Origin: Haliclona indistincta
Lineage: Eukaryota; Porifera; Demospongiae; Haplosclerida; Chalinidae
Assembly (NCBI GenBank): GCA_964017065.1
Contig: OZ024791.1
Span: 6,748,547 to 6,812,546 of the forward strand
DNA length: 64,000 bases
Reading direction: 5' to 3'
A model generated the notes under the pieces. It did no database searches and was not told the DNA's origin. It was given only the letters and a program-made list of their open reading frames with translations. Of the stretch, positions 20,231 through 29,504 are shown in pieces (within the stretch, counting starts at the first letter, position 1; each line of letters starts with the position of its first letter). The translations under genes were made by a program, and so were the position numbers.

Positions 20231-23200
20231 CTAAAACGACCCATATGAGTCAGAACTATTAGCTAGTAAACGTGCTGGCATCTCATCCTCAAGTGCATAG
20301 TCTGACTTGATATCAAAAAGTTTACTTAGGAAGTTGAATCTCTTACAATATTTCTTGAGGCAAGCGATGATTGCATACACCAGGATATAGAACATAGGCC
20401 AGTAAATGAGTATGATTTGAACACCGTTTTGACATGTATTTGAGAAACTCAACTTGTCATGTGAGGTACTTTGAGTGTACACAAACAAAGAAATAATGTT
20501 GACAATGACAAGATTACCGAATATGATCGTATCAAGAACATTGTGCCATCTCTTCTGATAAGGTTGCACTGAGGAATGGAAGATGAGGAATATAACAAGA
20601 AACAACTCAGTTATGATATAAAATGAAGTGAGATTTGGTGAGCAGACACGAATGAGTAAGATCACAAGTCGATATAAAAAGTATATTCCAGAGAAGCAGC
20701 GCCAGTTGTCTTTAAAACAACCTTGAAAGGAGTCAAAGAGAGGCTTGAGATCAATCAGTAGCAGCTTATTCAACCAGTACCTGGAACGACAACTGGTACA
20801 GAAGTTTCGAGACTGACAAAATGCAGCACACTTGATCAACACAGGGTTCACTAACAGTAAAGATGGAGGTAGTATCACTATGAATACCAAAAACACTAGT
20901 GCTGGTATGGCATAGCATCCATGGTGCCAACTGAAATACTCTACATTGCCAGCAAGACGAACAACATACTTGACACTGGATTTTGGAGATGTACCATTTT
21001 GTAACACAGCACGTTGAAGAATCTCAAATGTGACTCGTGTGGACTGTGAGTAGGCCATTACTAGGAATGCTGACAGACCCTGTATTACAGATACATTGAA
21101 TCCTTGCTTCCTAAAGCACTTGCAGATCCTCCAACAAGTACAGTAGTTTACGATCACTACTAGACCAAACACAAGTACTACAGCAAACACAGTCGTGATG
21201 TACTTGAAGATCAGAACATCAAGAACAGTGGCTCCTTTCCATAGACAAAATGAGAGTGACTCATCACTGAAGAAGTCAAGGTTGAAGAATCCATAAATGA
21301 ACTGATAAGTAGGGACGAGCCAGGGAGCTTGATGAAAGGTATTCAGGCCATTAGCATCAACGTATAGTAAATCAATGACCTGAGCAAACAGTATAAATCC
21401 ATTGACTGCACCAGATGTAAAGCTGATGTTCATGAACAGAATTGCAATGAATAGCAAAGTCAGTGGCAGAAGTTCAGATAGAATATATAATAATATTCCA
21501 TACTTGCATAAAGATGACTCTTGTTTGCATGAGTATAGTTTAGAGTGAAAGAACACTGAGAAATTATTTCTACATTTTCCACACAATTCACCAGTACGAC
21601 TTGAACCACAGATAAAGTCATCAAGAATAGTTGTGTTTGCTGCTTTAGGTAGCAAATATAACCTATTTTTAGAGATCTTATGTTCAAAGCTGCAAAAGTT
21701 CAAAGGGCACTCAGCAGTCCACAAGTTGGCTGGAGTTGGTCCAGTTGCATTGTTCCCATCTAAATAACCAGCCCAATAACCTTTGTGGATGTAAGAATCT
21801 GAGAATCTGCATGTAATTCCAACATATATATCTTGGCTACACTTGCAGCCTGGTGATCGATTTTCTTCTTGTTTCAGGACAAAACCAGGAGGGCACTCAG
21901 CGATCTCAAACTGGATGACAAAATTTGAGCCTTGAACATTTTCAGGCATGATTAGTAACTTTCCTTTACTGCCTGAATTGCCGAAAATCATTACCTCACT
22001 AGTTGTTGATAGTTTATACGTGTGTGCCAATCTGACAGTCGAATTTTTGTTGTTGTCTTGTATAATAGAGTTCTGAAACACAGTAATGCTAGTCACATTG
22101 TTGTGGCCTTCATCATAGACAGTTGCATTGAGAGGAGATATAAACCCAGGTATAATCTTTAAGGGTGTATTTTTCTCTACATTACTTTGATAACAATAAG
22201 CTGATGTGCTGATGTTGTTTGAATTGTTATGACCACCAAAAGAAAACTTTCCAATACAATCAAACACTTCTTCTAAGCTGCGATTCATATTTAGTCTACA
22301 GAAAGTTCTACATGGAAGCAGTGTTGTAGCGTAAATTGAGTTTCCGATTCCAGTGCCAGCAGTATTGTTAAGAAAAGAAAAAGATACATTGACAGTATTA
22401 TAGTATTCCTTCTTAAGAAAGCAAGTACGAGAAGAGAAATAATCATGTTGATCAATAGAATACCAGTAGATGGCTCCGCCCACAAAGTCTGCATGATTGT
22501 TCACAAACATGAAAGTTGAGTTAGAGTTAAAAAGCAAGGTTGCCATGCCAACTAAAGACAATGCCCCACCATTGTCACCATTATTGTTCTCAAAGGTAGC
22601 AAGTGTATGCTTATCAAAGCTAACTCTTGCTGCTACAACACGAAGAGCAGTACCCAAATTGTTGGCAAACACTGTATGTCCACTGAACCTGACCTCCAAT
22701 GCTGTTATCATAACAGTACCAGAATGAAAAAAACGCTTGCTTGTTTTTTTTTGCACGACTTGGTTTCCAATAAATCCACAATTTTGAAACACAGTTTGTA
22801 ATGGAAATCCACCAATTACATTGTCGTAAATGTTCGGAGACATATCAACAGCTGTGCTAAAGTGACCAAAGTTACTCTTCCACACACTGTTTCTGAAAGT
22901 AAGCTTGTTTACTTGCTCACAACCAGGCTGATTGCTTAAGTCTGAAAATACTGTATTCCCGCCGCCAAACCTAGCATAGTTATTGTAAAAATTGACGTTT
23001 TCAATGGTAACTTCATTGTGCTTGATCGTGCAACGTTGGTCAGTCTCATATAATCCAATGTCCATACCACCACCTCCAAAATAAGCAGTATTATTCAAAA
23101 ACGAAGTGCCTTTGATAACAAGAGTGTTGTTGTCAGCAAATCTTCGGTAGCCAACAAATAGTCCACCACCCCAACAAGCATGGTTGTTTGTAAAGTTACA

Positions 23201-23953
23201 GTATAAAATTGACACGTGCATATTTTCCATTTTCTCGAACAAAAGTGATAGTCCTCCACCTTGTCCATCAACACGTGCATGTATTCTAGACCTAGTCCTG
23301 CACGTATGAAAGTCGTCGTAAATCGTATTGGCGTGAAAGAAGCAATCTTCAAATTTTATAGAACAGTGCATCTTGTTAGCATACACACGAATGGGGTTGC
23401 TATGCTCGAATGTTGAGTGCAAGACACGAACATAACCACTAGGATGAGAAATAAACAAACTGCTTTTGGTAAGCTGTGAAATCTTCACATGCTTTATGGT
23501 AATATTTGAACACTCATGTAAGTAGAGGTCCCGATATTTTCGTACTGAATGAATGTGATATCTATGCCCTTCTGTTGCACAGAGTTTGATGGTAATGTTC
23601 AATATTTCAAGCCCCGAGACGTTCAAGAAATTGATTCCAAATTGGTAGAGACAAATAGTTGTTTTGTCCATTCCTAGGCCCTGAAGAACAATATTGCTGA
23701 CATTACCAACAGTAATACTATGATGAAGAACATCAATCTTTGGGCTTGCTAGCAACACTGTGGTATCATCAGTGATCAGGTGATTCATAGCGTAGGACAG
23801 AGAGTAACAGAAGGTTCCGGAAGAGTTCTTGATGTAGTCAGTTCTGTTGCCATCACTCAGCACAGTGATTGTATTGGCAGCACCATTGCTGATAGCAACC
23901 ACACAAGCTAAAGACCACCAAAGCAAGAGCACCACCATTGCCTCTCTGTACAT
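20231..23953 (-). CDS. Beta-helix/multi-TM receptor, array copy 5 (1240 aa)
   Basis: ATG at 23953 (MYREAMVVLLLWWSLACVV) to the stop at 20231. The leader is unusual: GNRTDYIKNSSGTFCYS, where the other copies have TDCITNSSGTFCYS, so one conserved cysteine is replaced by tyrosine. The ectodomain is a separate subtype with its own cysteines (HECSNITIKHVK, CSIKFEDCFFH, CWGGGLFVGYRR, FGGGGMDIGLYE, DQRCTIK, FGGGNTVFSD). The neck is CPPGFVLKQEENRSPGCKCS, then GELCGKCRNNFSVFF (LCGKC instead of LCGQC). The membrane half matches the other copies. The tail is LEDEMPARLLANSSDSYGSF. The two gene fragments at 28342-29256 and 33685-34600 derive from a gene of this subtype. Confidence 0.93.
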   Translation of the reverse strand: MYREAMVVLLLWWSLACVVAISNGAANTITVLSDGNRTDYIKNSSGTFCYSLSYAMNHLITDDTTVLLASPKIDVLHHSITVGNVSNIVLQGLGMDKTTICLYQFGINFLNVSGLEILNITIKLCATEGHRYHIHSVRKYRDLYLHECSNITIKHVKISQLTKSSLFISHPSGYVRVLHSTFEHSNPIRVYANKMHCSIKFEDCFFHANTIYDDFHTCRTRSRIHARVDGQGGGLSLLFEKMENMHVSILYCNFTNNHACWGGGLFVGYRRFADNNTLVIKGTSFLNNTAYFGGGGMDIGLYETDQRCTIKHNEVTIENVNFYNNYARFGGGNTVFSDLSNQPGCEQVNKLTFRNSVWKSNFGHFSTAVDMSPNIYDNVIGGFPLQTVFQNCGFIGNQVVQKKTSKRFFHSGTVMITALEVRFSGHTVFANNLGTALRVVAARVSFDKHTLATFENNNGDNGGALSLVGMATLLFNSNSTFMFVNNHADFVGGAIYWYSIDQHDYFSSRTCFLKKEYYNTVNVSFSFLNNTAGTGIGNSIYATTLLPCRTFCRLNMNRSLEEVFDCIGKFSFGGHNNSNNISTSAYCYQSNVEKNTPLKIIPGFISPLNATVYDEGHNNVTSITVFQNSIIQDNNKNSTVRLAHTYKLSTTSEVMIFGNSGSKGKLLIMPENVQGSNFVIQFEIAECPPGFVLKQEENRSPGCKCSQDIYVGITCRFSDSYIHKGYWAGYLDGNNATGPTPANLWTAECPLNFCSFEHKISKNRLYLLPKAANTTILDDFICGSSRTGELCGKCRNNFSVFFHSKLYSCKQESSLCKYGILLYILSELLPLTLLFIAILFMNISFTSGAVNGFILFAQVIDLLYVDANGLNTFHQAPWLVPTYQFIYGFFNLDFFSDESLSFCLWKGATVLDVLIFKYITTVFAVVLVFGLVVIVNYCTCWRICKCFRKQGFNVSVIQGLSAFLVMAYSQSTRVTFEILQRAVLQNGTSPKSSVKYVVRLAGNVEYFSWHHGCYAIPALVFLVFIVILPPSLLLVNPVLIKCAAFCQSRNFCTSCRSRYWLNKLLLIDLKPLFDSFQGCFKDNWRCFSGIYFLYRLVILLIRVCSPNLTSFYIITELFLVIFLIFHSSVQPYQKRWHNVLDTIIFGNLVIVNIISLFVYTQSTSHDKLSFSNTCQNGVQIILIYWPMFYILVYAIIACLKKYCKRFNFLSKLFDIKSDYALEDEMPARLLANSSDSYGSF

Positions 23954-24315
23954 GACAGAGGGAGTACCAGGCGATAGAATACGTAGAGGCAGAGGTGATA
24001 GTTTATGTGAGTCGCTAACAAAACTGAAATTTGATTTGTTTGGTATAATTTTAGAAATTTATAGACAAACTGTTTTTATAACTAAATTACAATCTTTATA
24101 ACAAGATTTATAACTTCTTTTATAACAACAAATGTTATCTATGGGCAAAGGTTTACATAATACCACAAAAGAAAAGTTGATAAGAACAATAATTGTTGTT
24201 TCAAAAGGACCCATAATATGATTTATAACTTTCTTCTATAACAACAAATGTTTAACTATGGGTAAAGTTTACTAATACCACAAAAGAAAACTTGATAAGA
24301 ACAATAATTGTTGTT
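23954..24315. repeat. Spacer with two copies of a ~110 bp 3'-flank repeat
   Basis: Contains two tandem copies of an AT-rich block (TAACAACAAATGTT..., then TACCACAAAAGAAAA, GATAAGAACAATAATTGTTG, TTTCAAAAGGACCCATAATA). The last copy runs into the stop codon region of copy 6. The same block occurs once before copy 7 (about 29420-29516) and twice before copy 8 (about 34765-34974). Several minus-strand TATAAA-like words near 24060-24125 could serve copy 5. No gene. Confidence 0.65.
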
Positions 24316-27300
24316 TCAAAAGGACCCATAATATGAGTCAGAACTATCAACCAGCAGACGAGCTGGCATCTCATCATCATCATCGAGAGGGTACTTGGAC
24401 TGAGTAACACGAAGACGGCTGATGACAATGAATCTCTTCTTGTATCTCATGAAGCAAACAGTCATTACATATCCCAAAATATAAAACATAGGCCAGTAAA
24501 TGAGTACAAGTTGAGCGTACTTTATGAAAGTGTTTGATACGCTCATTGCACTTCGAAGAGTACTTTGATCATCCAAAAGCAAAGAAGATACATTCAATAT
24601 GGCAAGATTTCCAAAAATAACCGTGTCAAGAACATTGTGCCATCTCTTCTGATAAGGTTGCACAGAGGAATGGACGATAAGAAAGAAGATCAAGAAAAAT
24701 TCAGTCACTAAATAAAATGAAATGATGTTAGGAAAGAAAACACGAACCAGCAAAATCAAAAACCGGTAGAGAAAATAAATTCCAGGAAAGCAGCGACAGT
24801 TGTCTTTAAAACAACCTTGAAAGGAGTCAAAGAGAGGCTTGAGATCAATCAGTAGCAGCTTATTCAACCAGTACCTGGAACGAGAACTGGTACAGAAGTT
24901 TCGAGACTGAAGAAATGCAGCACACTTGATCAACACAGGGTTCACTAACAGTAAAGATGGAGGTAGTATCACTATGAATACCAAAAACACTAATGCTGGT
25001 ACAGCATAGTATCCATGGTGCCAACTCAAATACTCTACATTGCCAGCAAGATGAACAACATACTTCAAGCTACTATTCATATTTCGCAACACACCCATTT
25101 GAAGAATCTCAAAGGTGACTCGTGTGGACTGTGAGTAGGCCATTACTAGGAATGTTGAAAGACCCTGTATTACAGATACATTGAATCCTTGCTTCCTAAA
25201 GCACTTGCAGATCCTCCAACAAGTACAGTAGTTTACGATCACTACTAGACCAAACACAAGTACTACAGCAAACACAGTCGTGATGTACTTGAAGATCAAA
25301 ACATCAAGAACAGTGGCTCCTTTCCATAGACAAAATGAGAGTGACTCATCACTGAAGAAGTCGAGGTTGAAGAATCCATAAATGAACTGATAGATAGAGA
25401 CGAGCCAGGAATCTCGATGAAAGGTGTATAATGCATCAACGTATAGTAAATCAATGACCTGAGCAAACAGTATAAATCCATTGACTGCACCAGATGTAAA
25501 GCTGATGTTCATGAAAAGAATTGCAATGAATAGCAAAGTCAGTGGCAGAAGTTCGGACAGAATATAAAACAATATTCCATACTTGCATAAAGATGACTCC
25601 TGTTTGCACGAGTACAGTTTAGAGTGAAAGAACACTGAGAAATTATCTCTACATTGTCCACATAGTTCGCCAGTACGACTCGAGTCACATATAAAATCAG
25701 TAAGGCTTGTTTCATTTGCTGTCTTAGGAAGTAGAAACAAATTTTGTCTTTCTTTTCCACCATAACTACAGAAACCCAAAGGACACTGAGCAGTCCACAA
25801 GTTGGCTGGAGTTGGTCCAGTTGCATTGTTCACACCTAAATAACCAGCCCAATAACTTTTGAGGATGTAAGCATCCGAGAATCTGCACATAATTCCAAAA
25901 TAAGTATCTTGGTCACACTGACAACTTGTACCATTCAGAACAAGCCCAGGAGGACACTCGATGATCTCAAAGTCAACAACAGTAGATACACCGTGTACAC
26001 TACCAATCTTGATCAGTAGTTTCCCTTTACTGCCTGAACGGCCAAAAATTTTAACCTCACTAAGCGATGAATATTTGTACGATGGTGCTAATTTGATGCT
26101 TGAGGTACTATCGTTTGGCTGAATAGAGTTTTGGAACACAGTAATACTGGTCACATTATTATGACCTTCATCGTACACGGTTGTATCGAGAGGCACTACT
26201 ACACCTGGAATAACCTTCAATGAAACATTAGCAGCATATTCAAGTTTGTTACCAAAAGTGGCCACATGGTTTGTACTTTCATGGCCGAAAGAGAAGTTAG
26301 CAACACACTTGTTGAATACTTCCACTAAAGTATAATTGAAGTTTTGTTCGCAGGAATGTTTACAGGAAAGCAGTGTTGTAGCATAAATCGAGTTACCAAT
26401 GTTAGAGCTGGCAGTATTGTTAATAAAATGAAAGCGAGTACGAGAAGAGAAATAATCCCCCTTCTTAAGAAAGCAAGTACGAGAAGAGAAATAATCATGT
26501 TGATCAACAGAGTACCAGTAGATGGCTCCACCTACATAGTCTGCATAATTGTTTGCAAAATGAAAATTCGAATGCGATTTAAATACCATGGTTGACATGC
26601 CAACTAAGGCTAAAGCTCCTCCTAAATTTCCACTATTGTTTGCAAAGGTAGCATTCGACGATTGATCAAATGTAACTTCACTAGCTACAACATGAAGAGC
26701 AGTTCCAACATTGTCTATAAAATTTGTCTCTCCGCCAAAGTTGACTGGAAGTGCTGTTATCATAACTGTCCCAGTACGAATATAATGTTTGTTGCTGCGT
26801 TTCCAAATTGCTGAAACTTCATTACCAATAAAACTACAGTCTTTGAATGTAGTATCAAGCGGGAACCTACCAGCAACATTGTCATACACAGTCGGTGACA
26901 CATCAACAGCTGTACTGAAGTGAGCGACATTGTTGATCCAGCTGCTGTTACTGAAAGTTATTTTGTTTCGCTCACTATGTGAGATATGATAGCTTAAATC
27001 AGTAAAAATTGAGGTTCCACCACCAAATTTTGCATGGTTACTGTGAAAGATGACGTTTTCAATAGTAACAGTGTTACACTTAACCGTACTTCTATTTGCA
27101 AACTGATAGAATCCGATGCCCATGCCACCAGCATCGCGCCGATATGCTTTATTGTTGATAAACACAGTGTCCTTGATAAGAAGACTGTTGTTAATAGCAT
27201 GCAAATAATGCCCAACAAAGAGCCCAGCACTCCAACGAGCTTGGTTACCTGTAAAATTACAGTCACAGATTCTTGCAAGCGCATTAGTTGAATTTTTAAA

Positions 27301-27981
27301 CATCAGTAGTAGTCCTCCTCCATGTCCAGTTGTCCTTGTTGACCAACGTTCACCGGTATTGTTGTTACCTAAAAAGGTGCAGTTTTCGAAAGAAATGATG
27401 ATTTTACGTTGTGTCCAACAGGTAGAGACGTTTGCTCCAGCTTGAGAGGAGTTGCTATGCTCAAATCTTGAATTCAACACATTAACGTACCCACTAGGAC
27501 AGTAAATATTCAAACCACCATCGGTGAGTCGAGATAGTTTAACACTGTCAATAGTAATATCAGAACACTTTGTCAAGTGAAGACTCACCGCTTGTTTCGT
27601 AACGTTTGTTTCACAGAGTTCGATAGTTAGGTTTGATATGTTTAGTCCTGAAACATTACTAAAGTTAATGCCATATCGACAGTAGCAGATAATCGTTTTA
27701 TCGATTCCAAGTCCTCGGATAACTACATTGCTGACATTAAAAACATGAATAGGATCAAGAACATAAATCTTTGGACTTGCTAGCAACACTGTAGTATCAT
27801 CAGTGATCAGGCGATTCATAGCGGAGGACAGAGAGTAACAGAAGGTTCCGGAAGAGTTCGTGATGCAGTCAGTTCTGTTGCCACCCAGCACAGTGATTGT
27901 ATTGGCAGCACCATTGCTGATAGAAGCTATACAAGCTAAGGACCACCAAAGCAAGAGCACCACCATTGGCTCTCTGCACAT
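24316..27981 (-). CDS. Beta-helix/multi-TM receptor, array copy 6 (1221 aa)
   Basis: The frame is open to a TTG at 28002, but the ATG at 27981 in CACCATGTGC (MCREPMVVLLLWWSLACIA) is the conserved start. It belongs to a subgroup with copies 7 and 8: leader NTITVLGGNRTDC (two residues shorter), ectodomain with NVTKQAVSLHLTKCSD, CWTQRKIIISFENCTF, HGGGLLLMFKN, WSAGLFVGHY, DAGGMGIGFYQ, FGGGTSIFTD, LGGALALVGM and VGGAIYWYS. The neck is CPPGLVLNGTSCQCDQDTY, then GELCGQC. The tail is a four-aspartate run then EMPARLLVDSSDSYYGSF. Oddity: the segment between FLKKG and FINNTA is a short duplication of the neighbouring DYFSSRT codons, unlike copies 7 and 8. Confidence 0.92.
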   Translation of the reverse strand: MCREPMVVLLLWWSLACIASISNGAANTITVLGGNRTDCITNSSGTFCYSLSSAMNRLITDDTTVLLASPKIYVLDPIHVFNVSNVVIRGLGIDKTIICYCRYGINFSNVSGLNISNLTIELCETNVTKQAVSLHLTKCSDITIDSVKLSRLTDGGLNIYCPSGYVNVLNSRFEHSNSSQAGANVSTCWTQRKIIISFENCTFLGNNNTGERWSTRTTGHGGGLLLMFKNSTNALARICDCNFTGNQARWSAGLFVGHYLHAINNSLLIKDTVFINNKAYRRDAGGMGIGFYQFANRSTVKCNTVTIENVIFHSNHAKFGGGTSIFTDLSYHISHSERNKITFSNSSWINNVAHFSTAVDVSPTVYDNVAGRFPLDTTFKDCSFIGNEVSAIWKRSNKHYIRTGTVMITALPVNFGGETNFIDNVGTALHVVASEVTFDQSSNATFANNSGNLGGALALVGMSTMVFKSHSNFHFANNYADYVGGAIYWYSVDQHDYFSSRTCFLKKGDYFSSRTRFHFINNTASSNIGNSIYATTLLSCKHSCEQNFNYTLVEVFNKCVANFSFGHESTNHVATFGNKLEYAANVSLKVIPGVVVPLDTTVYDEGHNNVTSITVFQNSIQPNDSTSSIKLAPSYKYSSLSEVKIFGRSGSKGKLLIKIGSVHGVSTVVDFEIIECPPGLVLNGTSCQCDQDTYFGIMCRFSDAYILKSYWAGYLGVNNATGPTPANLWTAQCPLGFCSYGGKERQNLFLLPKTANETSLTDFICDSSRTGELCGQCRDNFSVFFHSKLYSCKQESSLCKYGILFYILSELLPLTLLFIAILFMNISFTSGAVNGFILFAQVIDLLYVDALYTFHRDSWLVSIYQFIYGFFNLDFFSDESLSFCLWKGATVLDVLIFKYITTVFAVVLVFGLVVIVNYCTCWRICKCFRKQGFNVSVIQGLSTFLVMAYSQSTRVTFEILQMGVLRNMNSSLKYVVHLAGNVEYLSWHHGYYAVPALVFLVFIVILPPSLLLVNPVLIKCAAFLQSRNFCTSSRSRYWLNKLLLIDLKPLFDSFQGCFKDNCRCFPGIYFLYRFLILLVRVFFPNIISFYLVTEFFLIFFLIVHSSVQPYQKRWHNVLDTVIFGNLAILNVSSLLLDDQSTLRSAMSVSNTFIKYAQLVLIYWPMFYILGYVMTVCFMRYKKRFIVISRLRVTQSKYPLDDDDEMPARLLVDSSDSYYGSF

Positions 27982-28059
27982 GGTGAGACTACGAACTAGC
28001 AAAAAATAAAGTCAACTGCTTCTGGAAACTTTTGTTGCTCAACAAAAGTTGGACATCAC

Positions 28060-28065
28060 TTTATA
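28060..28065 (-). promoter_or_regulatory. TATA box, copy 6
   Basis: Minus-strand TATAAA within CACTATAAAGTGATGTCC, about 80 bp upstream of the ATG at 27981. The same word sits at the same distance in front of copies 7 and 8, inside a conserved block of about 200 bp. Confidence 0.6.
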
Positions 28066-28216
28066 GTGCGCAGTCTGATCTTGGTTGTGTTCGTTTTATA
28101 TTTTACACTCACACTTACATGTACATAGAACAAAGTTGTATACAGTCAGCACATTCTGAGAAAGTGACAAAAATATATTATTCAGGACACACCAGCCATG
28201 TGACCAAAACAGCTAT

Positions 28217-28341
28217 GTGAATCGTATTTACAACAACACAATTTCCTCCGCTCAAGAATCTCTCCCTCCCCATGGGACATGTCGGTACTATAGTCCCCAA
28301 CAGGCTTAGAGTACCCCTCACATACCTACGCTACAACACCA
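28217..28341. repeat. ~150 bp upstream repeat, single copy (truncated by fragment)
   Basis: Begins GTGAATCGTATTTACAAC and includes CAAGAATCTCTCCCTCCC, GGGACATGTCGGTACTATAG and CAACAGGCTTAGAGTACC. Copies occur in tandem at 33411-33684 and 38876-39135. All lie upstream of copies 6, 7 and 8, on the far side of the conserved promoter block. Function unknown. Confidence 0.7.
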
Positions 28342-29256
28342 GAACACTGAAAAAATATTTCTACATTTTCCACACAATTCACCACTACGATTTGAACCAC
28401 AGATAATGTCATCAAAAATAGTTTTATTTGCTGCTTTCGGTAGCAAATAATTATAACCTATTTTTAGAGATCTTATGTTCAAAGCTACAAAAGTTCAAAG
28501 GGCACTCAGCAGTCCACAAGTTGGCTGGAGTTGGTACAGTTGCATTGTTCACAATATAACCAGCCCAATAACCTTTGTGGATGTAAGAATCGTCACTTTA
28601 GCAAAAATTTCGAGCAATCTCCTAGCTGCTGTAAGATGGGGCAACGCCAGAAAGCAGATCTAAGTGTCTTTGGACGTATAAAATACATCACCAGGCAAAA
28701 TATCAGCGTTTGAATGCTAATACATTGTATGTAGCTGCCATTTTGTTTTCTTGGCCATCCCTACATAGGGAGGCACTACCGTGCCTCCGTAATATCTTGG
28801 CTACACTTGCAGAATGAGGGCACTCAGCGATCTCAAACTGAATGAAAAAATTTGAGCCTTGAACATTCTCAGTCTTGATTAGTAACTTTCCTTTACTGCC
28901 TGAATTGCCGAAAATCATTACGTCACTAGTTGTTGATAGTTTATACGTCTGAGCCAATCTGACAGTCGAATTTCTGTTGTTGCCTTGTATAATAGAGTTC
29001 TAAAACACAGTAATGCTAGTCACATTGTGGTGGCCTTCATCATAGACAGTTGCATTGAGAGGAGATATAAACCCAGGTATAATCTTTAAGGGTGTATTTT
29101 TCTCTACATTACTTTGATAACAATAAGCTGATGTGCTGATGTTGTTTGAATTGTTATGACCACCAAAAGAAAAGTTTCCAATGCAATCAAACACTTTTTC
29201 TAAGCTGCAAGTTATATTTAGTCTACAGAAAGTTCAAGCAGTGGCTCTCTGTACAT
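28342..29256 (-). pseudogene. Copy 5-type receptor fragment with premature stop, first copy
   Basis: Starts with the leader ATG (MYREPL), then jumps by a large deletion into the copy 5-type linker (VFDCIGNFSFGGHNNSNNIS, NTPLKIIPGFISPLNATVYD). It runs through VMIFGNSGSKGKLLIKTENV to the cysteine neck and stops being homologous at about 28342. A CAG-to-TAG change creates a stop after SITVF (29000-29002). About 200 bp of foreign sequence (28592-28791), with a short hairpin GGAGGCACTACCGTGCCTCC, replaces part of the neck. There is no membrane half. Clearly non-functional. Copied at 33685-34600. Confidence 0.88.
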
Positions 29257-29504
29257 GACAGAGGGAGTACCAGGCGATAGAATACGTAGAGGCAGAGGTG
29301 ATAGTTGATGTGAGTCGCTAACAAAACTGAAAGTTAATTTTTGGTATAATTATATTTAGAAGTTTATAGACAAACTGTTTTATAACTAAATCACAATCTT
29401 TATAACAAGATTCATAACTTTCTTTTATTACAACAAATGTTTAACTATGGGTAAAGTTTACTAATACCACAAAAGAAAAGTTGATAAGAACAATAATTGT
29501 TGTT
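29257..29504. other. 3' flank of copy 7 with AATAAA
   Basis: AT-rich spacer. A minus-strand AATAAA at 29424-29429, about 76 nt past the stop of copy 7, is a candidate polyadenylation signal. In the corresponding place before copy 8 the word is changed (TTATAA), so its use is uncertain. Contains one copy of the 110 bp 3'-flank repeat. Confidence 0.45.

Noticed and set aside
28475..28957. Small genes in the spacers between copies 6/7 and 7/8
   Set aside because: They are parts of the duplicated dead receptor fragment and its insertion.
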